A stretch of 64,000 bases of DNA from Sapientia aquatica (GTDB lineage Bacteria > Pseudomonadota > Gammaproteobacteria > Burkholderiales > Burkholderiaceae_D). Every line of letters begins with the position of its first letter. The first letter of the stretch is position 1. The notes under the pieces are model-generated. The model worked only from the letters and a program-made list of their open reading frames with translations. It made no database searches and was not told the DNA's origin. Made by a program: the position numbers and the translations under genes. The DNA lies in assembly GCF_004358105.1 (NCBI RefSeq), contig NZ_SMYL01000003.1:191371-255370 (forward strand), in the 5' to 3' direction. Shown in pieces: positions 45,390 through 53,733 of the stretch.

Positions 45390-47180
45390 ATGGGTCAATA
45401 CATCGCACCACAGCGCGACATGCAGTTTGTTTTACATGAATTATTAGGTGTCGAAGCCGAGCTCAAACAGTTGCCGGCCTATGAAGAAATCGACGCTGAC
45501 ATCATCAATCAAGTGTTGGAAGAAGGCGGTAAATTTACCTCCCAGGTCCTGTTTCCATTGAATCATTCGGGCGACCGCGAAGGCTGTCACTACGATAAAG
45601 AAAACCATACTGTTACCACACCAAAAGGCTTCAAAGCGGCCTACGAGCAATACGTTGCTGCTGGGTGGCCTGCATTGTCTTGCGATCCAGAATTCGGCGG
45701 TCAAGGTTTGCCGCTGGTGGTGAACAATTCATTCTACGAAATGATGAACTCGGCCAACCAAGCATGGACCATGTACCCAGGCTTGTCTCATGGTGCATAC
45801 GAATGTATCCATGAACACGGTTCAGCAGAACAAAAAGCGCTCTACTTGCCAAAATTAATTTCCGGCGAATGGACTGGCACGATGTGCTTGACCGAAGCGC
45901 ACTGCGGCACTGACTTAGGTTTGCTGCGCAGCAAAGCAGAACCGCAAGCAGACGGCTCCTACAAAATCACTGGTAACAAGATTTTTATCTCCGCTGGTGA
46001 ACACGACATGGCAGAAAACATCGTGCATTTAGTCTTAGCACGTTTGCCTGGCGCGCCTGAAGGCTCTAAGGGAATTTCCCTGTTCGTCACACCAAAATTC
46101 TTGCCAAACGCTGACGGCACAATCGGTGCGCGTAATGCGATTACTTGCGGCGCGATTGAAGAAAAAATGGGTATTCACGCAAACTCAACCTGCCAAATGA
46201 ATATGGATGGCGCAACGGGTTGGTTAATCGGCGGCCCCCACAAAGGTTTGCAAGCGATGTTCGTGTTCATGAACGCGGCACGTTTGGGCGTTGGTATGCA
46301 AGGTTTAGGCTTGACCGAAATCGCTTACCAAAATGCCTTGGTATATGCCAAAGATCGTATCCAAATGCGCAGCTTGTCTGGCGTTAAAGCACCCGATAAA
46401 GCAGCAGATCCAATCATCGTGCATCCCGATGTACGTCGTATGTTGTTGACTGCAAAAGCGTACGCTGAAGGCGCACGTGCATTCTGCTCCTACGTTGCGC
46501 TGCAATTGGATAAAGAATTAAATCACCCAGACGAAGAAGTTCGCAAAGAATGCGCTGACCAAGTCGCCTTGCTGACACCGATCGTTAAAGCCTTCATCAC
46601 TGACAACGCGTGGACAGCGACTTCTGAATGTTTGCAAGTCTACGGCGGTCACGGCTTTATCGCTGAATGGGGCATGGAACAATATGTACGCGATGCACGT
46701 ATCAACATGATTTACGAAGGTACTAACACCATCCAATCGTTGGATTTATTAGGCCGAAAAATCTTGATGGATAACGGCGCTAAATTGCGTAAATTCGGCG
46801 CGCAAGTTCAAGCGTTTGTCGAAGAAAACGGCACCGACGAAGCGATGAGCGAATTCATCACGCCATTGGCTGATCTGGGCGACAAAGTCACCAAGTTGAC
46901 CATGGAAATCGGTATGAAAGCATTCCAAAACCAAGACGAAGTTGGCGCGGCGGCTGTGCCCTATTTGCGCGTCGTTGGTCACTTGGTTTATGCCTACTTC
47001 TTTGCTCGCATGGCAAAAATCGCCTTGGCGAAACAAGATTCTGGCGATAATTTTTACAAAGCGAAACTGGCAACCACCCGTTTCTACTTTGCGCGTCTTT
47101 TACCTGAGACAGCAACATTAATTCGTCAGGCGCGTTCCGGTTCAGCTAATTTGATGGCACTTGAAGCAGATCTGTTTTAA
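45390..47180 (+). CDS. Acyl-CoA dehydrogenase (C-terminal-domain type)
   Basis: This FAD-dependent acyl-CoA dehydrogenase of 596 residues catalyses the first step of beta-oxidation. It begins MGQYIAPQRDMQFVLHELLG, typical of the long DmdC-like group with an extra C-terminal domain. It contains MCLTEAHCGTDLGLL, KITGNKIFISAGEHDM, QVYGGHGFIAEWGMEQYVRDARI and the segment IYEGTNTIQS, with catalytic base Glu443. AGGAG precedes the ATG. Chain-length specificity is not predictable. It forms a unit with the hydroxyacyl-CoA dehydrogenase and thiolase that follow. Confidence 0.93.
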   Translation: MGQYIAPQRDMQFVLHELLGVEAELKQLPAYEEIDADIINQVLEEGGKFTSQVLFPLNHSGDREGCHYDKENHTVTTPKGFKAAYEQYVAAGWPALSCDPEFGGQGLPLVVNNSFYEMMNSANQAWTMYPGLSHGAYECIHEHGSAEQKALYLPKLISGEWTGTMCLTEAHCGTDLGLLRSKAEPQADGSYKITGNKIFISAGEHDMAENIVHLVLARLPGAPEGSKGISLFVTPKFLPNADGTIGARNAITCGAIEEKMGIHANSTCQMNMDGATGWLIGGPHKGLQAMFVFMNAARLGVGMQGLGLTEIAYQNALVYAKDRIQMRSLSGVKAPDKAADPIIVHPDVRRMLLTAKAYAEGARAFCSYVALQLDKELNHPDEEVRKECADQVALLTPIVKAFITDNAWTATSECLQVYGGHGFIAEWGMEQYVRDARINMIYEGTNTIQSLDLLGRKILMDNGAKLRKFGAQVQAFVEENGTDEAMSEFITPLADLGDKVTKLTMEIGMKAFQNQDEVGAAAVPYLRVVGHLVYAYFFARMAKIALAKQDSGDNFYKAKLATTRFYFARLLPETATLIRQARSGSANLMALEADLF

Positions 47181-47187
47181 TTAAGAT

Positions 47188-47220
47188 GAAGGGCGTTTTT
47201 AAGAAATTAAAACGCCCTTC
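47188..47220 (+). other. Perfect 12-bp stem-loop between acyl-CoA dehydrogenase and hydroxyacyl-CoA dehydrogenase genes
   Basis: The arms GAAGGGCGTTTT (47188-47199) and AAAACGCCCTTC (47209-47220) are exact reverse complements around a 9-base loop. No T-run follows on the plus strand, so it is not a standard terminator. It may stabilise or cut the mRNA, or reduce readthrough. Confidence 0.7.
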
Positions 47221-47256
47221 AATCATTGCAAACTCGAAGGTTTAATGAGGCTAATA

Positions 47257-49662
47257 ATGACCAATTTCATAGTAAAAAAAGTCGCCGTTTTGGGCGCAGG
47301 TGTAATGGGTGCGCAAATCGCTGCACATTGTGTGAATGCAAAAGTGCCGGTCGTGCTATTCGACTTGCCAGCCAAAGAAGGTCCTAAAAACGGCATCGTC
47401 TTGCGCGCGATTGAGAACTTAAAAAAGCTCAACCCAGCTCCGCTTGGCAACAAAGATGACGCGGCATTTATCGAAGTCGCTAACTACGAAGACAATCTGG
47501 ACGTATTAGCCGGTTGCGACTTAATCATCGAAGCGATTGCTGAACGCATGGATTGGAAACACGATCTGTACAAAAAGGTCGCCCCGCACATTGCACCAAA
47601 CGCGATTTTTGCCTCCAATACTTCTGGTTTGTCGATCACTGCGTTGTCCGAAGGCTTTGACGCCGAATTGAAAGCCCGCTTCTGCGGCGTGCATTTCTTC
47701 AATCCACCGCGCTACATGCATTTGGTTGAATTGATCCCGACTGTTGCAACGGCTCCAGCCATCATCGATCAACTCGAAGGTTTCTTGACAACCACCCTGG
47801 GTAAAGGTGTTGTCCGTGCTAAAGATACGCCTAACTTCATCGCTAACCGCGTTGGTATTTTTGGTATGTTAGCGACGATGTACGAAGCCGAAAAATTCGG
47901 TTTGACGGTCGATGTGGTCGATGATTTAACCGGCAAAAAATTAGGCCGTGCTTCTTCCGGCACATTCCGCACCGCCGACGTGGTTGGTTTGGATACGATG
48001 GGTCACGTCATCAAAACGATGCAAGACACATTGCAAGACGATCCATTCTTCCCTGTTTATAAAACACCAGAAGTGCTGACTAAATTAATCGGCGCTGGTG
48101 CATTAGGTCAAAAATCGGGCGCGGGCTTCTACAAAAAAGTCGGCAAAGATATCCAGCGTTTGGATTTCGCCACCGCACAATATGTCACTGGCGGCGCGAA
48201 AGCGGACGATTTGGTTGGTCGGATTTTGAAAGAAAAAGATCCAGTCAAAAAAATGAAAGCATTGCGCGAATCCACTAACGCGCAAGCACAATTCTTGTGG
48301 GCGATTTTCCGTGATGCGTTCCACTACATCGCCGTTCACCTCGACACGATCGCTGATAATGCGCGCGACATCGACTTCGCCATGCGTTGGGGCTTTGGCT
48401 GGCAAGTTGGTCCGTTTGAGACATGGCAAGCTTCGGGCTGGCAACAAATTGCAACGTGGGTAAAAGAAGACATCGACGCAGGCAAAGCAATCTGCTCCGC
48501 ACCATTACCAGCTTGGGTATTTGAAGCCGATCGCACTGGTGTGCATACAGCAGCAGGTTCATGGTCCGCGATTAGCAAATCGTATGTTCCGCGTTCGACT
48601 TTACCGGTCTACCAACGTCAAGCATTCCGCGCCACTGTGTTGGGCGAAGGCACTGCCACTGGCACCACGGCTGGCACAACGTTCTTTGAAGACGAATCCG
48701 TTCGTATCTGGCACAGCGGCACTGTTGAACAACCAGACGATGTATTGATTTTCTCCATGAAAACCAAAATGCACGTCATTGGCCCAGGCGTTATCGCTGG
48801 CATGGAAATGGCCGTTGCTGAAGCTGAGAAAAACTTCAAAGGTTTGGTCATCTGGTCAGCCGATGCAGCAGAAGGCGGCGCGTTCTCAGCCGGTGCTGAT
48901 TTGCAATCGATGTTGCCACTGTTTATGTCTGGCGGCGTGAAAGCGATTGAACCAATGGTCGCAAAATTGCAGCAAGCACACATGGCGCTCAAATACGCCA
49001 ATGTTCCAGTCGTAGCAGCTGTTGCAGGTCTGGCCTTGGGTGGCGGTTGTGAATTGATGATGCACACAGCAAAACGCGTTGCCTCGATCGAATCCTATAT
49101 TGGTTTGGTTGAAGTTGGCGTTGGTTTGATTCCTGCTGGTGGTGGTTTGAAAGAAGCTGCATTGCGCGCCGCAGCGGATGCCAAAGGAACTGACATTCTG
49201 CAATTCTTGAAAAACTACTTCACCAATGCGGCAACCGCTGCGGTATCGAAGTCTGCATTAGAAGCCAAGAAAATGGGCTACCTAGCAGCCAATGACGTAA
49301 TCGTATTTAACCCATACGAATTGCTGCATGTGGCCAAAGTAGAAGCTCGCGCCATGTTCGACGCAGGTTATCGCGCTCCGTTGAAAGCCCAAGTCGCTGT
49401 TGGCGGTCGCTACACCATGGCAACAATCACAGCACAATTGGTCAACATGCGTGACGGTGGCTTTATCTCAGCACATGACTACAAACTCGGCGCGATGATT
49501 GCAGAAATCGTCTCGGGCGGCGAAATTGAAAATGGCAGTATCGTCAACGAACAATGGTTATTGGATTTGGAACGCAAAGCCTTTATGGAATTGCTCAACC
49601 ATCCAAAAACGCAGGAACGCATCATGGGCATGATGCAAACCGGCAAACCTGTTCGTAACTAA
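47257..49662 (+). CDS. 3-hydroxyacyl-CoA dehydrogenase / enoyl-CoA hydratase fusion (FadN-like)
   Basis: This bifunctional beta-oxidation enzyme of about 801 residues has an N-terminal hydroxyacyl-CoA dehydrogenase with KVAVLGAGVMGAQIAAHC (NAD loop 13-18), EAIAERMDWK, SNTSGLSI, HFFNPPRYMHLVELIPT and DTPNFIANRVG. The C-terminal crotonase part (about 490-720) has FSAGADLQSML, AGLALGGGCELMMHT with the first catalytic Glu, and GLIPAGGGLKEA. This domain order, dehydrogenase first, is that of FadN rather than FadB/FadJ. ATG at 47257 has GAGG upstream. It is followed by the thiolase gene. Confidence 0.9.
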   Translation: MTNFIVKKVAVLGAGVMGAQIAAHCVNAKVPVVLFDLPAKEGPKNGIVLRAIENLKKLNPAPLGNKDDAAFIEVANYEDNLDVLAGCDLIIEAIAERMDWKHDLYKKVAPHIAPNAIFASNTSGLSITALSEGFDAELKARFCGVHFFNPPRYMHLVELIPTVATAPAIIDQLEGFLTTTLGKGVVRAKDTPNFIANRVGIFGMLATMYEAEKFGLTVDVVDDLTGKKLGRASSGTFRTADVVGLDTMGHVIKTMQDTLQDDPFFPVYKTPEVLTKLIGAGALGQKSGAGFYKKVGKDIQRLDFATAQYVTGGAKADDLVGRILKEKDPVKKMKALRESTNAQAQFLWAIFRDAFHYIAVHLDTIADNARDIDFAMRWGFGWQVGPFETWQASGWQQIATWVKEDIDAGKAICSAPLPAWVFEADRTGVHTAAGSWSAISKSYVPRSTLPVYQRQAFRATVLGEGTATGTTAGTTFFEDESVRIWHSGTVEQPDDVLIFSMKTKMHVIGPGVIAGMEMAVAEAEKNFKGLVIWSADAAEGGAFSAGADLQSMLPLFMSGGVKAIEPMVAKLQQAHMALKYANVPVVAAVAGLALGGGCELMMHTAKRVASIESYIGLVEVGVGLIPAGGGLKEAALRAAADAKGTDILQFLKNYFTNAATAAVSKSALEAKKMGYLAANDVIVFNPYELLHVAKVEARAMFDAGYRAPLKAQVAVGGRYTMATITAQLVNMRDGGFISAHDYKLGAMIAEIVSGGEIENGSIVNEQWLLDLERKAFMELLNHPKTQERIMGMMQTGKPVRN

Positions 49663-49698
49663 TTGGCCAACCAAGCAATCTATTCGGAGCAATGAAAA

Positions 49699-50895
49699 AT
49701 GACTAAACAACTTCAAGACGCTTACATCGTCGCTGCCACCCGCACCCCAATTGGCAAATCCGGTCGCGGCATGTTCAGAAATACTCGCCCAGACGATTTG
49801 CTAGTGCGCGTATTGCAAAACGTGGTCGCACAAGTACCCAATCTGGACCCTAAATTAATCGAAGACGCCATCATCGGCTGTTCTTTCCCAGAAGCTGAAC
49901 AAGGTAGTAACTTAGCGCGTATGGCCGTGTTATTAGCTGGTTTGCCACAATCCATTGGCGGAGTAACGATTAACCGTTTCTGCGCATCCGGCATTACTGC
50001 GGTTGCGATGGCCGCAGATCGTATTCGCGTTGGCGAAGCCGATGTGATGATCGCGGGCGGCGCAGAATCGATGTCGATGGTGCCTATGATGGGTCACCAC
50101 CCATCAATGAATATGGGCATCTTCAAAGACGAAAACATCGGCATGGCCTACGGTATGGGTTTAACCGCAGAAAAAGTCGCGCAACAATGGAAAGTCTCGC
50201 GCGAAGAGCAAGACGCCTTCGCTCTGCAATCCCACCAACGCGCTATCGCAGCCCAAAACGCCGGCTACTTCGATGCTGAAACAACCTCAGTCGATATCAT
50301 CGAACGTATCCCGAATTTGGCGACCGGTCAGATCGAATTAAAAACTCGCACCGTCAACCGCGACGAAGGTGCACGTCCTGACACTTCCATCGAAGGTCTG
50401 GCAAAACTGAAAGCGGTGTTTGCTGCTAAAGGTACAGTCACTGCCGGTAATAGCTCACAAACATCCGATGGCGCAGGGGCATTGTTGTTGGTCAGCGAAA
50501 AAATCTTGAAGCAATTCAACCTGACTCCATTGGCACGTTTTGCGTCCTTTGCAGTACGCGGCGTTCCACCAGAAATCATGGGTATCGGCCCGAAAGAAGC
50601 CATCCCAGCAGCGTGCCGTGCAGCAGGTATTACGCAAGATCAAATCGACTGGTTTGAACTCAACGAAGCCTTTGCAGCACAATCGTTAGCGGTAGTTAAA
50701 GATTTAGGCTTGGATCCAGCCAAGGTGAATCCAATGGGCGGCGCGATTGCATTAGGCCATCCACTGGGCGCAACCGGCGCGATCCGCTCCGCAACTGTCA
50801 TTCACGCCATGCACCGTAACAACCTCAAATACGGCATGGTCACCATGTGCGTAGGAACAGGTATGGGCGCAGCAGGGATTTTTGAACGTATGTAA
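49699..50895 (+). CDS. Acetyl-CoA C-acyltransferase (3-ketoacyl-CoA thiolase)
   Basis: This thiolase of 398 residues splits 3-ketoacyl-CoA to acetyl-CoA and a shortened acyl-CoA, completing the beta-oxidation cycle. The nucleophile is Cys95 in NRFCASGITAV. The other catalytic residues are His354 in IALGHPLGATGA and Cys384 in TMCVGTGMGAAG. AGGAELxSM-like AGGAESMSMVPM is present. It lies 37 bp after the FadN-like gene and ends at a rho-independent terminator. Confidence 0.94.
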   Translation: MTKQLQDAYIVAATRTPIGKSGRGMFRNTRPDDLLVRVLQNVVAQVPNLDPKLIEDAIIGCSFPEAEQGSNLARMAVLLAGLPQSIGGVTINRFCASGITAVAMAADRIRVGEADVMIAGGAESMSMVPMMGHHPSMNMGIFKDENIGMAYGMGLTAEKVAQQWKVSREEQDAFALQSHQRAIAAQNAGYFDAETTSVDIIERIPNLATGQIELKTRTVNRDEGARPDTSIEGLAKLKAVFAAKGTVTAGNSSQTSDGAGALLLVSEKILKQFNLTPLARFASFAVRGVPPEIMGIGPKEAIPAACRAAGITQDQIDWFELNEAFAAQSLAVVKDLGLDPAKVNPMGGAIALGHPLGATGAIRSATVIHAMHRNNLKYGMVTMCVGTGMGAAGIFERM

Positions 50896-50903
50896 GAGCA
50901 AGA

Positions 50904-50935
50904 AAAATAAGCCGCCGAGTGCGGCTTATTTTTTA
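50904..50935 (+). terminator. Rho-independent terminator after thiolase gene
   Basis: The arms AATAAGCCGC (50906-50915) and GCGGCTTATT (50921-50930) pair around CGAGT and are followed by TTTT. It ends the acyl-CoA oxidation transcript. Confidence 0.88.
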
Positions 50936-51141
50936 GCGGTGAAATGATTTGTAATCGCCTCAAGTAACGTTGGACCTTGGCAGCTCAGTCAAATTTAATT
51001 TGCCAAGGCAGTTAAGCTAACGGATACCAGCAACCGAAAATCAGCTGAATCACGAATCAATGCGACACAAAGCACAGCGCAATCCAGTAAATCCAATTCA
51101 GATCAAAAATCAGATTTCATAAAATTCATCAGGAGCAAAAA

Positions 51142-51918
51142 TTGGACATCCTAACCAAGATAGAAAACAGCACCCTAACCATTACCTTCAACCGCCCCGA
51201 AAAGAAAAACGCGATCACCGCGGCGATGTATCAGACCATGGCTGATGCCCTGCGCGCTGCCGAGACCGACGACAATGTGCGCGTGGTTCTGTTCAACGGT
51301 GCCGACACGGTTTTCACCGCAGGAAACGACCTCGAAGATTTCATGAAAAACGCCGCTCAATTAAGCACTGACGGCGAAACGAGCTCCATCATTCAATTCA
51401 TGCTGGCCCTCAGTAGCTCGCCCAAGCCAATCATTGCAGCAGTGGCCGGTTTGGCGGTCGGCATCGGCACCACGATGTTGATGCACTGCGACTTAGTCTA
51501 TTTGGCCGACAACGCCAAACTCAGCATGCCGTTTTCGCAATTAGGCTTGTGCGCGGAATTTTCCTCCAGCATCTTGTTACCGCGCGTAGCCGGTTACCAC
51601 CGCGCAGCCGAAAAATTGCTGTTGGGCGAACCGTTCGGTGCACACGAAGCGTATGAAATGGGAATGGCAAACAAGGTTGTCCCAATCGCCGAATTAAATG
51701 ACTATGCCCACCAACAAGCGGCCAAACTCGTTGCCCTGCCAGCGGCCTCGTTACGCGCCACCAAGCGCTTAATGAAATCCAGCCAAGTTGGCGTGGTCAA
51801 TGAAGTCATGCAAGATGAGTTAAAACAATTCGGCAAGATGCTTAACGGCCCAGAAGCCAAAGAAGCATTCATGGCGTTTTTCCAAAAACGTAAGCCGGAC
51901 TTTAGTCAGTTTTCGTGA
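51142..51918 (+). CDS. Enoyl-CoA hydratase/isomerase family protein, isomerase-like
   Basis: This crotonase-fold protein of 258 residues uses a TTG start with AGGAG upstream. It has FNRPEKKNAIT, FTAGNDLEDFM for the oxyanion hole, and VAGLAVGIGTTMLMHCDL. In hydratases the last segment holds a catalytic Glu (GGCEL); here it reads GIGTTML, so that Glu is missing. A single Glu is kept in LGLCAEFSSSILLPR, the position used by delta3,delta2-enoyl-CoA isomerases (ECI2/PECI-like, compare PEAASS). It may therefore move double bonds of unsaturated acyl-CoA rather than hydrate them. It lies after the thiolase terminator with its own leader. Confidence 0.85.
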   Translation: MDILTKIENSTLTITFNRPEKKNAITAAMYQTMADALRAAETDDNVRVVLFNGADTVFTAGNDLEDFMKNAAQLSTDGETSSIIQFMLALSSSPKPIIAAVAGLAVGIGTTMLMHCDLVYLADNAKLSMPFSQLGLCAEFSSSILLPRVAGYHRAAEKLLLGEPFGAHEAYEMGMANKVVPIAELNDYAHQQAAKLVALPAASLRATKRLMKSSQVGVVNEVMQDELKQFGKMLNGPEAKEAFMAFFQKRKPDFSQFS

Positions 51919-52176
51919 TTCAACTGTGTTCTAGCGAAACTCAGAAATCAGTTTCGATTGAAATGAGAGAAAATGCGGACTTAAGCCACTTTTTATAACC
52001 AGGATTCCCCCCCAACGAAAGCTGGCCCGCATTTTTGGAACATTTTTTAGCGTCAGGACATCGTGAAGTGGGTGCGCCTGGGCTCCACCAAATGAGAAAT
52101 AACATGCTAACTCGGCACTTCAACAATGTTCGTACCAACAATGTTGAACGAACATTATTCGCAAAAAACGCGGTTA

Positions 52177-52881
52177 CTAGACTCGACCGACTACCTCACC
52201 AGACTCAAGTTCAGAAGCCGGCGCAAACTCTGGATTATGTTTCACTGCAAAACTCGTCGAGTGATTTTGTGAATTTCCATGGCCATCATTTATCACTCGA
52301 AGTATCTGACTAACGCTTTCCGAAAGCGAACTCACGCTGGTATCAATCAATAACGATGGGCTACGTGGCGCTTCATATGGGCTGTCAATTCCGGTCATGT
52401 TTTTCATTAAGCCAGAACGAGCCTTCTTGTAGAGCCCTTTCGGGTCGCGCTGCTCGCATACCTCGATCGGTGTATTAACATAAACTTCAAAAAAATCAGC
52501 TTCACCAATTAATTTTCGCGCCAGTTCGCGATCTTTTTCAAATGGCGAAATACAGGTCACGATCACAATCAGTCCTGCTTCGTTCATCAACAACGCTACT
52601 TCGGCAATCCGTCGTATGTTCTCAGAGCGACATTCAGGTCCAAATCCCAAGTCTTTATTGAGATTCTTTCGCACGTTGTCACCGTCTAAAATATAAGTAT
52701 GTTTACCGTTTGCGTGAAGTGCCAGTTCAAGAGCGTTAGCGATGGTCGATTTACCCGAAGCCGACAAGCCGGTAAACCAAATTACTTTGGCGCGTTGTTG
52801 CTTGATGTGAGCCCGTTCAGAACGACTCACCGCAAGCGATTGCTCATACGTCTGCTCATGAATAGATATACATGCATTCAT
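52177..52881 (-). CDS. cysC: Adenylylsulfate kinase
   Basis: This APS kinase has 234 residues. It phosphorylates adenosine 5'-phosphosulfate to PAPS, the sulfuryl donor. The P-loop is GLSASGKST (38-46), then [43 protein letters not shown] and [15 protein letters not shown]. It is stand-alone, not fused to CysN, and has no sulfate-assimilation neighbours. The last 40 residues extend past the family core. Stand-alone CysC near surface-glycan genes often supplies PAPS to sulfotransferases; a frameshifted sulfotransferase lies at 13.8-14.6 kb, but far away. Confidence 0.93.
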   Translation of the reverse strand: MNACISIHEQTYEQSLAVSRSERAHIKQQRAKVIWFTGLSASGKSTIANALELALHANGKHTYILDGDNVRKNLNKDLGFGPECRSENIRRIAEVALLMNEAGLIVIVTCISPFEKDRELARKLIGEADFFEVYVNTPIEVCEQRDPKGLYKKARSGLMKNMTGIDSPYEAPRSPSLLIDTSVSSLSESVSQILRVINDGHGNSQNHSTSFAVKHNPEFAPASELESGEVVGRV

Positions 52882-53474
52882 TTTTATTAACTCTTAAGTC
52901 GAATAGTTAAGTTATTTACCGAAATTCGTCATTTTCTTCATCTTATTCCCTAAAACGTTTCTCGGTGTCATATTGGCGACACAATAATGACTATTTTATG
53001 TAACGAAATTTAAGTTTCTTCTCAAGAGTGTAATCAGGCAATTACATATTCATTGATGGATTTAACGTCAACTCAGCACTTACATCACAATCGATAATGT
53101 TAAAAATAGTTGCCAACGGGGAATATTCAAGAATTTCATCTACTAATTTGAAATCAAGTAATTCTTTAGGCACACATATCGACGACTAATACTTGACCAA
53201 GCAAGACAATTTTATTGACTCTTTGCAATAAATCTAGCTCGCGAATTGGCGCAAATTAGTTATTTATTGGATACCGAATCGATCAAAGTGGTACAAAAAT
53301 AGTTCCAAAATTACTAATCTAAACTCAGCCTGCCCTTTCAATCCCACGGCACTTAGCAATGCACTGAGTTCTGGACGAAGTAAATAGATTCAACTAAACG
53401 TAAAACGCGGCAATGTTCGTTCGAACACTGCCGCGTTGGATCAAAGTGGATTCGCACAAATTTAGTTCTAACCG
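52882..53474. other. Long intergenic region upstream of cysC
   Basis: This 593-bp AT-rich gap holds the cysC promoter on the right and the terminator of the small gene at 53475 on the left. Only the hairpin at 53404-53437 could be supported. No open frame with a ribosome-binding site, RNA gene or repeat was found. Confidence 0.45.
53404..53437 (-). terminator. Rho-independent terminator of the minus-strand gene at 53475
   Basis: The arms AACGCGGCA-A-TGTTCG and CGAACA-C-TGCCGCGTT pair with one mismatch around TT. On the minus strand the stem is followed by TTTTACGTTT. It lies 38 bp after the stop codon. Confidence 0.75.
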
Positions 53475-53678
53475 TCACTCCAATTTTTTATCCTTCAAGC
53501 GCTGCAACACGCCATCGGCCTCGATTTCGGCATTCTGCTTCATGCTGGTTTCCATTTGAAATAGAAGCTCGCGCAGATTGCCGGAAATATTCACCAGCGT
53601 GTCGCGCATTTTGATTAATCTGTCCAAGGTTTCCCGATCGAGATCACTGAGTTCCGCTTTGGGCGCATTGTTGTCCAT
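53475..53678 (-). CDS. Small helical protein of unknown function
   Basis: This 67-residue, charged, helix-rich protein (pattern LDRETLDRLIKMRDTLVNISGNLRELL) has no family I recognise. GGGGAAG lies about nine bases before the ATG, and a terminator hairpin follows, so it is probably a real gene. It is 56 bp downstream of the chemoreceptor gene on the same strand and may be co-transcribed. The helical heptads suggest it could pair with itself or a partner. Confidence 0.62.
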   Translation of the reverse strand: MDNNAPKAELSDLDRETLDRLIKMRDTLVNISGNLRELLFQMETSMKQNAEIEADGVLQRLKDKKLE

Positions 53679-53733
53679 GATGTGTACTTCCCCGCTGTAG
53701 GCCGCAGCGTTTTTGATTAGCGATTAAGACCCG

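Noticed and set aside
52035-52313. 92-codon plus-strand frame at the end of cysC
   Set aside because: It overlaps the cysC coding region antisense and has no ribosome-binding site.
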